Position numbers and translations under genes: made by a program
Notes under the pieces: generated by a model
Told to the model about the DNA's origin: nothing
What the model saw: the letters and a program-made list of their open reading frames with translations, nothing else
Database searches by the model: none
NCBI GenBank assembly: GCA_954871525.1
Contig: OX940865.1
Location: 23,420,420-23,484,419, forward strand
Direction: 5' to 3'
Source: Parietaria judaica
Taxonomy: Eukaryota > Streptophyta > Magnoliopsida > Rosales > Urticaceae
DNA length: 64,000 nucleotides
Part shown: positions 58,463 through 64,000 of the stretch, piece after piece
Numbering within the stretch: the stretch's first letter is position 1
Layout of the letters: each line of letters begins with the position of its first letter

Positions 58463-59855
58463 CGTCGGAGGCGAGAGAAATTAGGGCAAACGAGCTGACC
58501 TGAGAGTGACCGAAAATGGCGAGCGAGAGAGAGAGAGAGAGTAGTCTCTGCGCCAAAACGTGACACTGCGAAAATACGTTGTAGTTGTACTGCTTAACGA
58601 GAGAGAGAGAGAGAGAGAGGTCATACGACATGGTTTATTGTGTCGTTTACGCTCAATAAATTCATGGCAAATCCCACAGAATTGTCTTTGTGTCGTTTTC
58701 AAAATACATTGGGGTATTTATTTTGTTGTTTTCAAAAATAGAATGCCTAATGTTAACAAGGGAGAAAATAAAGGGCGCCAATGCAAAAAAAATTAGAAAT
58801 GGAAGGGTCTATGAATAAATATAAAGACTTATTGAAACTCCATTGTTTTTTTTAATGGGAAACTCCATTGTTATCAAAGCATTAGAAGAAGAGAAAACAA
58901 AAATTGGAAAAACTTAAAATGTTTGAATCCCAAGACTCATAAGCCTAATTAGAAGTTTAATTCGTTACTTTGTCGTAAACGAGACTGATGTGGGCTCTAC
59001 GTGACAAAAAAAAATATGTTAATAAACACACGTTTGTCCACGTGGTCAAAATTAATGGGCAAGTTAACTACGTTACGAGAATGAAATGGTCAATACTCTA
59101 AACGTGACTTTGGATACTTTTACCGCCGCTTTTAACTTTGAATACACAAGGGATTCTTTGACCAAACTTTAAGTATTTTAAACGTCATTAACCCTTATCC
59201 AAAATATTTATATGCTATTTATTAGGATTAATTAGTAATGCATTTTAGCAATAATAATTTTTTATTCCCTTATGTTATTTGCAATTTTTATTACGAATTC
59301 AACGTCACATCTTAATTGTGTTAAATTAATTAGAAAAATTGACAAAATTTTAAAAAGAAGAAAAATAATAATATTAATAACTACCGACGTGAATAAAAGG
59401 GTTGATGACGACTAAAATTTTCAAAATTTGGTCAATGAACCCCTCGTGTACTCAAAATTTGAAAGTAGTAGCAAAAGTACTTAAAGTCACATTTTGAAGC
59501 GTTGACCACTACATTCTCGTAATGTAATTAACTTACCCGTTAACTCTGGCCACGTGAACAAACGCGAGTTGAGTACTTTTATCATCACTTTTAGATTTTA
59601 AGTACACGAGATATTATTTGACTAAATTTTTGATATTTTCACCGTCATTAACTCTAAATAAAATAGGTTTATGACAATGCCACCACAAAAGTTAAAATAG
59701 TATTTATACCTTAGATTCAATTACTCAAATACTAGTTATACTAGTAATTTGTAATTTATTGTTAATAATAATAATAATAAGTATTTAAAAAACGGAGGTT
59801 GAACTTGAAAGAATGTAAGACTAAAGTCGATATTTCTCTTCACTGTAAATCCGCC
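58463..59855. other. Bidirectional promoter region between SPT6 and PORR genes
   Basis: Two (GA)n runs (58525-58542 and 58600-58619) lie just upstream of the SPT6 start on its transcribed side. 59080-59640 contains two similar segments with GTACTTTT and GACGTCATTAACTCT-like phrases also met elsewhere in the window (5790, 38870), probably a worn MITE. No gene. Confidence 0.5.
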
Positions 59856-61294
59856 ATGAGAGTCCTCTCGCGAAGCTCCGAATCCGCCATTTTCGGCCCC
59901 TTCACCTCCTCCATCCAATCGCGGTGGAGCAAACGGCCGTCCCTCTCGGCTCGATCCCGCCTCGAAGACCGAACCAGAGATTCCCACCTCGACGACCTCG
60001 CCAAGAAGCTCGGCAAGCTCGCCGTCGTCCTCAACCTCCGCTCCCTCATGGCTCGCCGCACTCGCCGCCGCGTCGCCTCCCTCCAGCTCGCCTCGCGCTG
60101 GCTCACCCTTTCTCGCGCCGGCGCCGGCGCCGGCGCCGGCGAGTTCATACGCCGCCACCCGCACGTGTTCGACGTGTTCCCCCGCCCGCCGACGCGCAAG
60201 CTCTGCTTCAGGTTCAGCGACGCCATGGCGGGTCTGGAGAGAGAGGAGGAGAGGGCTCTGCGGGAGTCGGAGCCCGACGCCGTGGCGAGGGTGAGGCGGC
60301 TCGTGGCGATGTCGGTGGGCCGGAGCGTGCACGTGCACGCGCTGCGGCTGGTGAGGAGAGAGCTGGGCCTACCTGAGGATTTCAGGGACTCCATTTTGGG
60401 GAAGAATTCCGACGTTTTCAGGCTCGTTGGGGCCGAGGTCGTCGAGCTGGTCGGCGATGGCAGCGCCGGAGAGGGGCCCGCGGAGGTCGAGAAATGGCGG
60501 GAAAGAGAATATAGAGAGAAATGGCTGAGCGAATTCGAGACGAGGTACGGGGGAAAACCGATAAAGCCGGGGCGGTATTTTATTATTATAAAAGATCGAG
60601 TATTATCGTTTTTTACTGTCTGCTGGAGTAAAACCGGTGCAGTAATTATTATTATAAAATTCGAGTTTAGAATCAGTAGTTAGTATAATTGATAGCGCGA
60701 AATTCAACGGGTTTTCAGTCTTTTCTGTTTACTCGTAGGTACGCGTTTCCCATTAGCTTTCCGACCGGGTTTGTAATCGTGCCCGGGTTTCGTGAGAAGC
60801 TTAAGAACTGGCAAAGACTTCCTTATCTGAAGCCTTACGAGCAGAGCGAAGTTGTCAGAGTTCGCTCTTGCGGTGGCACTGAGCGGTACGAGAAGCGCGC
60901 CGTCGGCGTTCTTCACGAGCTGCTAAGCCTGACGGTGGAGAATATGGTAAATCTCGAAAGATTGGTCCATTTCCGGAGAGACTTGGCCATGGAAGTCAAC
61001 GTGCGAGAGCTCGTCCTTAAGCACCCCGGGATCTTCTATGTGTCGATAAGAGGAGGCTCGCATAGAGTATTTCTCAGAGAGGCCTACTCCCGGGGGAGAC
61101 TGATCGAACCTAACCCAATTTACGAGGCGAGGAGGAAGATGTTGGATCTTGTGACGATGGGTCGACGCCATGAGAGGGCTTTGAGAACTTCCGGTGAAGT
61201 TGCGGCGAAGAACGACAATGGAGGTTGTGAAGTGAAGGAAGGTGTCGAAGGAGACGGAGATTGGGTCATCCCGATGTTGGAGAGCTCTACGTGA
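59856..61294 (+). CDS. PORR-domain protein, organelle RNA splicing factor-like
   Basis: Two exons, 59856-60574 and 60739-61294, joined CG|GT...GTAG|G to give an Arg codon; 424 aa. The N-terminus (MRVLSRSSESAIF, Ser/Arg-rich) looks like a mitochondrial targeting peptide. Then comes the plant organelle RNA recognition domain: LGKLAVVLNLRSLM, FIRRHPHVFDVF, LRLVRRELGLPEDFRDSIL, FPTGFVIVPGFREKL, WQRLPYLKPYE, and the end VLKHPGIFYVSIRG and VFLREAYSRGRLIEP. Family members (WTF1, WTF9, RPD1) bind group II introns in chloroplasts or mitochondria and help splice them. The best guess is the mitochondrial group; the RNA target is unknown. An Ala-Gly run (60117-60144) is made by a GCCGGC repeat. Exon 1 is markedly GC-rich. 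Intact. Confidence 0.9.
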
Positions 61295-61299
61295 ATCCG

Positions 61300-62690
61300 A
61301 CGAGGAAGGCAAAAGCTCGATCTTAACCGGTGAAGCTCAAAGAAAGAATTATATGTTTATGTTTTAGATCAAAAACGTGTAAATGAAGAAAGGTGAAATA
61401 AAGTGTTCTTTTGAATGGATTGTATTAGTGAGGGGTAAAATTAAAACACAATTTAAGGCTAAAAATCAGAAACAAAAAATAAAACAAAATTATAGAACCC
61501 GTTTTTTTAGAAACCAGTTAAACCCGAACCGGATTTTGGTGTTTGCGCTGAAGAAATACATTTTTCTTGTTTATTTCTACCTAAGATTAGGCCACCAAGA
61601 ATCTGTTGATACTTTCCTCAAATCTCCGAGATTTTAGGAAGAATTTAGGGTCTCCAAAACTTATTGTTTTTCTAGGATTTTAAAAAATTATTCTGTTGTT
61701 GTATTTTAGAATCAATACTTAATCTATAAAATATTCTCATATTTATTTCAATTTAATAGTCTATTAAGTTCATTTTAATAAATTAACTTCAAATATAACA
61801 CGATCCATTTACTTGCGATTCATTTAACTCGTCTTTCCAATTTTTCTCTTAAAACAGTTGGATTTATATTCTAATTCTATTTTACAAAAACCAAAATCCG
61901 TTTCTGGTTTCTTAAAAAGTGGTTTTAAACCCATTTTCCTTTTGGTCGGAAAAATGAAATATAACAATTAGGAAATATTATAATTGCTTAATCAAGATTA
62001 ATTGTACTTAATGGTAATGCATATGAGTTTCCATCAAACCTAAAAAAACACACATTTCATGCTTTTAGCAAAAAAGCTAAATAGTGCAGATGAACTGTAA
62101 TTTGTTATATATTTTTATTTATTTTATTATTAACGGCTTAACGCCAAAAATGAAATTTCTTTTAGATTTCTTGTCTAAATCCACATACTAGTGAATCTTC
62201 CTTTTAATTAAGAAAAGTTAGAAACCGGGTCGGAACCAAAACTTCAGAAGAAAAAAGAAAAAAAAACAGCCCAGTTAAAGTATTTTTTATACTTATAAGT
62301 ATATTACATTAATTTACGATAGTTTTAACTTATGTTAAGCTTAAACGATAATCTTCTGGTCCAGTCAATTTGCTTTTTTTGAAATCGGGACAGAACCACA
62401 AAATAAAAAATAACAATGACCCTGAACTAGTAATTACTGCTGGACAATCGAGTTAAAACTAAGCGAAAACGAAACACTTTTTTCTACGGTTTCCAACATA
62501 TAATAAAAACTTACAATATAGTACTCAATTTTGTTTCTTTCTTTCTTGTTTTCCTATGTCTGTACACCAATCTCAACACTCTTTCTATTTTTCTTTTCTC
62601 CTCTAAACAAAAGGGAGAGAAATTTCCTACCTAGGAAAATGGTAAGGACTTTTTTGTCAAGCATTTCTATTATCAGCTACACCACCAAAC
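61300..62690. other. AT-rich intergenic stretch
   Basis: No gene supported. TTCTTTC/TTTTCT runs and AT-rich low-complexity sequence. Confidence 0.45.
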
Positions 62691-62701
62691 CAAACATCAT
62701 G

Positions 62702-62755
62702 AGGGGTTTGCAGTTAAGTCCCTAAATGAACAGGGGATTTGCAGTTAAGTCCCTA
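62702..62755. repeat. 31-bp-spaced direct repeat over a stop codon
   Basis: AGGGG(A)TTTGCAGTTAAG plus TCCCTA occurs at 62702 and 62732. The second copy contains the TAG stop of the minus-strand gene. Confidence 0.85.
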
Positions 62756-63564
62756 GATTACCTTGAGTTCATTCTTGACTCTGTTTACATTCTGAGTGAA
62801 CTTGTCTCTGTTGTTTCCTTCCAAGCTTCGGTTCACATCCTCCATCACTTTGCTAAAGAAAACGGATATACGACGTTGTTGATCCGCTGACTGCACAATG
62901 ATACCAAAATAAGATATATATATATATATATATATTAGTATTACAGTAAACATTACATATGAATAAGCAAATGAGATTTTTGTCTGGTACGAGACATCGT
63001 GGACTTTCTTCAAGCAAAAAATGAAAGAAAAAAGAATCCGAATATGCATTTCCTTAACTTTATTTATTATTTATTGGCGTGTCTTACACAAATTTATGCA
63101 TTGATATTAGTTGTCTTGCGCTTGAACACTAATACCGAAAAGTTTAGGGTGAAAGCAGGACGGGGGACTAGGAATATAAGGAATTTTCCTCCGTGTCAAG
63201 GTGCTAGTTTTTAAGGGACCAAGACATGTAAAAAATCAACATGCTAGTTTATAACCGCTAGATGCTGGCTTAATCCGGAAATACCAATTTAAACCTGGAT
63301 TTACCGGTTTTTTACATACAACATACTAGTATAATACGAATGACTAAATTTGTAATAGAAATAATAATTAAAAAAAACGGGACCAAGATATTCCACTCCC
63401 GGTTTACGAAAACTGGGACCTGGAAGTCTGGTCACTAGTTCTACTAAAAAAAATACCAGTTTTTAAACCAATACCCTAAACGGTTTAGCAATAATGTAAG
63501 TAGTAACCAGAAGAATCGGACTTACATGTGAGGCTAAAATTTGACTCTTTATAGTCGTAAACAT
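62753..63564 (-). CDS. Last exons of an unrecognised minus-strand gene (partial)
   Basis: Two joined exons are supported: 63564-63526 (13 codons, after a CAG acceptor, MFTTIKSQILASH, donor GTAAGT) and 62890-62753 (45 codons plus stop, starting SADQQRRISVFF and ending KNELKVI), both phase 0. The second is charged and helix-like (VMEDVNRSLEGNNRDKF). A further upstream exon may lie near 63830-63785 (KQTMSPVSPSFQ), and the rest of the gene is beyond the right edge. AAG|GTAATC at the end could also act as a donor, so the true 3' end is not certain. I do not recognise the family. Confidence 0.5.
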
Positions 63565-63569
63565 CTGCA

Positions 63570-64000
63570 CAAAATAAAAAAAAAAATCAATTAAGACTAA
63601 ATTCGAATAAATCTCCACAAGCCATTCTTGCTTCCATTCAGTCTAGAACTTGCTTATTTATCGATCGAGTTCCAATTGATATTACTTCTCTACATTTTCT
63701 TGAAATTATTTAAATTATGCACGATGAATGAGTTATAAATTTCGTATCAATAAATAAAAGGGGGCATTTGCAGAAAAAATACTTGAAAGGAAGGTGAAAC
63801 TGGTGACATAGTCTGCTTCTATTTTATCGCAGCTAATGTTGTCATAAAGTGAAAATCCGAGGTACCAAAAATACACTCATTGGGTACTTATGATTTACCA
63901 CTTGACAACATTGGGAAAAAGAATGCCCTCACTTTATAACTTACAGGGATTTTCGTCGCAAACATGCCATAAATAAAAACTACTGAAAACTTGGTTATCA
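63570..64000. other. Right edge, probable intron sequence of the partial gene
   Basis: AT-rich. One candidate small minus exon at about 63830-63785; otherwise nothing recognised. Confidence 0.3.

Noticed and set aside
59736..60394. Minus-strand frames of 184-200 codons
   Set aside because: Shadows of the GC-rich first exon of the PORR gene; no domain.

Overview
The window looks like nuclear DNA of a eudicot plant: spliced genes with GT-AG introns, long AT-rich gaps, SSRs, and many nested class I and class II transposons. The species cannot be told from the sequence alone.

Region by region. 1-2622 is the right-hand part of a Mutator-like element (MULE), with the C-terminal transposase exons on the + strand and a convergent, spliced GRF zinc-finger gene on the - strand. 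About 4.9-39.3 kb is a tandem cluster of class II (COMT-type) plant O-methyltransferases, all on the + strand. It holds an orphan 3' exon (A, 4894), a two-exon gene with a second copy of its terminal exon (B, 11363-13540 plus 14215-14514), a three-exon gene inflated by transposons (C, 24626-28735), and its close paralogue, which has a frameshift at the last splice junction (D, 37657-39298).

Between these genes lie datable insertions with readable target-site duplications (TSDs): a solo LTR (8877-9583), four or five non-autonomous hAT elements (9732, 16493, 26535, 34732, 40930), and a 5.56-kb non-autonomous LTR retrotransposon (17168-22723). That retrotransposon has near-identical LTRs, no pol, a tandem-repeat-filled interior and an antisense ORF. 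It sits directly beside a TATA box inside an older hAT-like element. There are also further solo LTRs, SINE-like tRNA-derived repeats and a gypsy gag fragment.

The right part (45-64 kb) is gene-rich and conserved. It holds a RING-H2 E3 ligase of the RHC1A type (+), a complete 17-exon SPT6-like transcription elongation factor gene (-) with a GW/WG-rich tail, a PORR-domain organelle RNA-splicing-factor-like gene (+), and the last exons of an unrecognised - strand gene running off the right edge.

The most interesting signals are the repeated duplication of the catalytic terminal exon of the methyltransferases, the structure of the young LTR element, the GRF gene carried by the MULE, a relic exon inside an SPT6 intron, and the paralogous C/D segments, where one copy serves as the empty site for insertions in the other.
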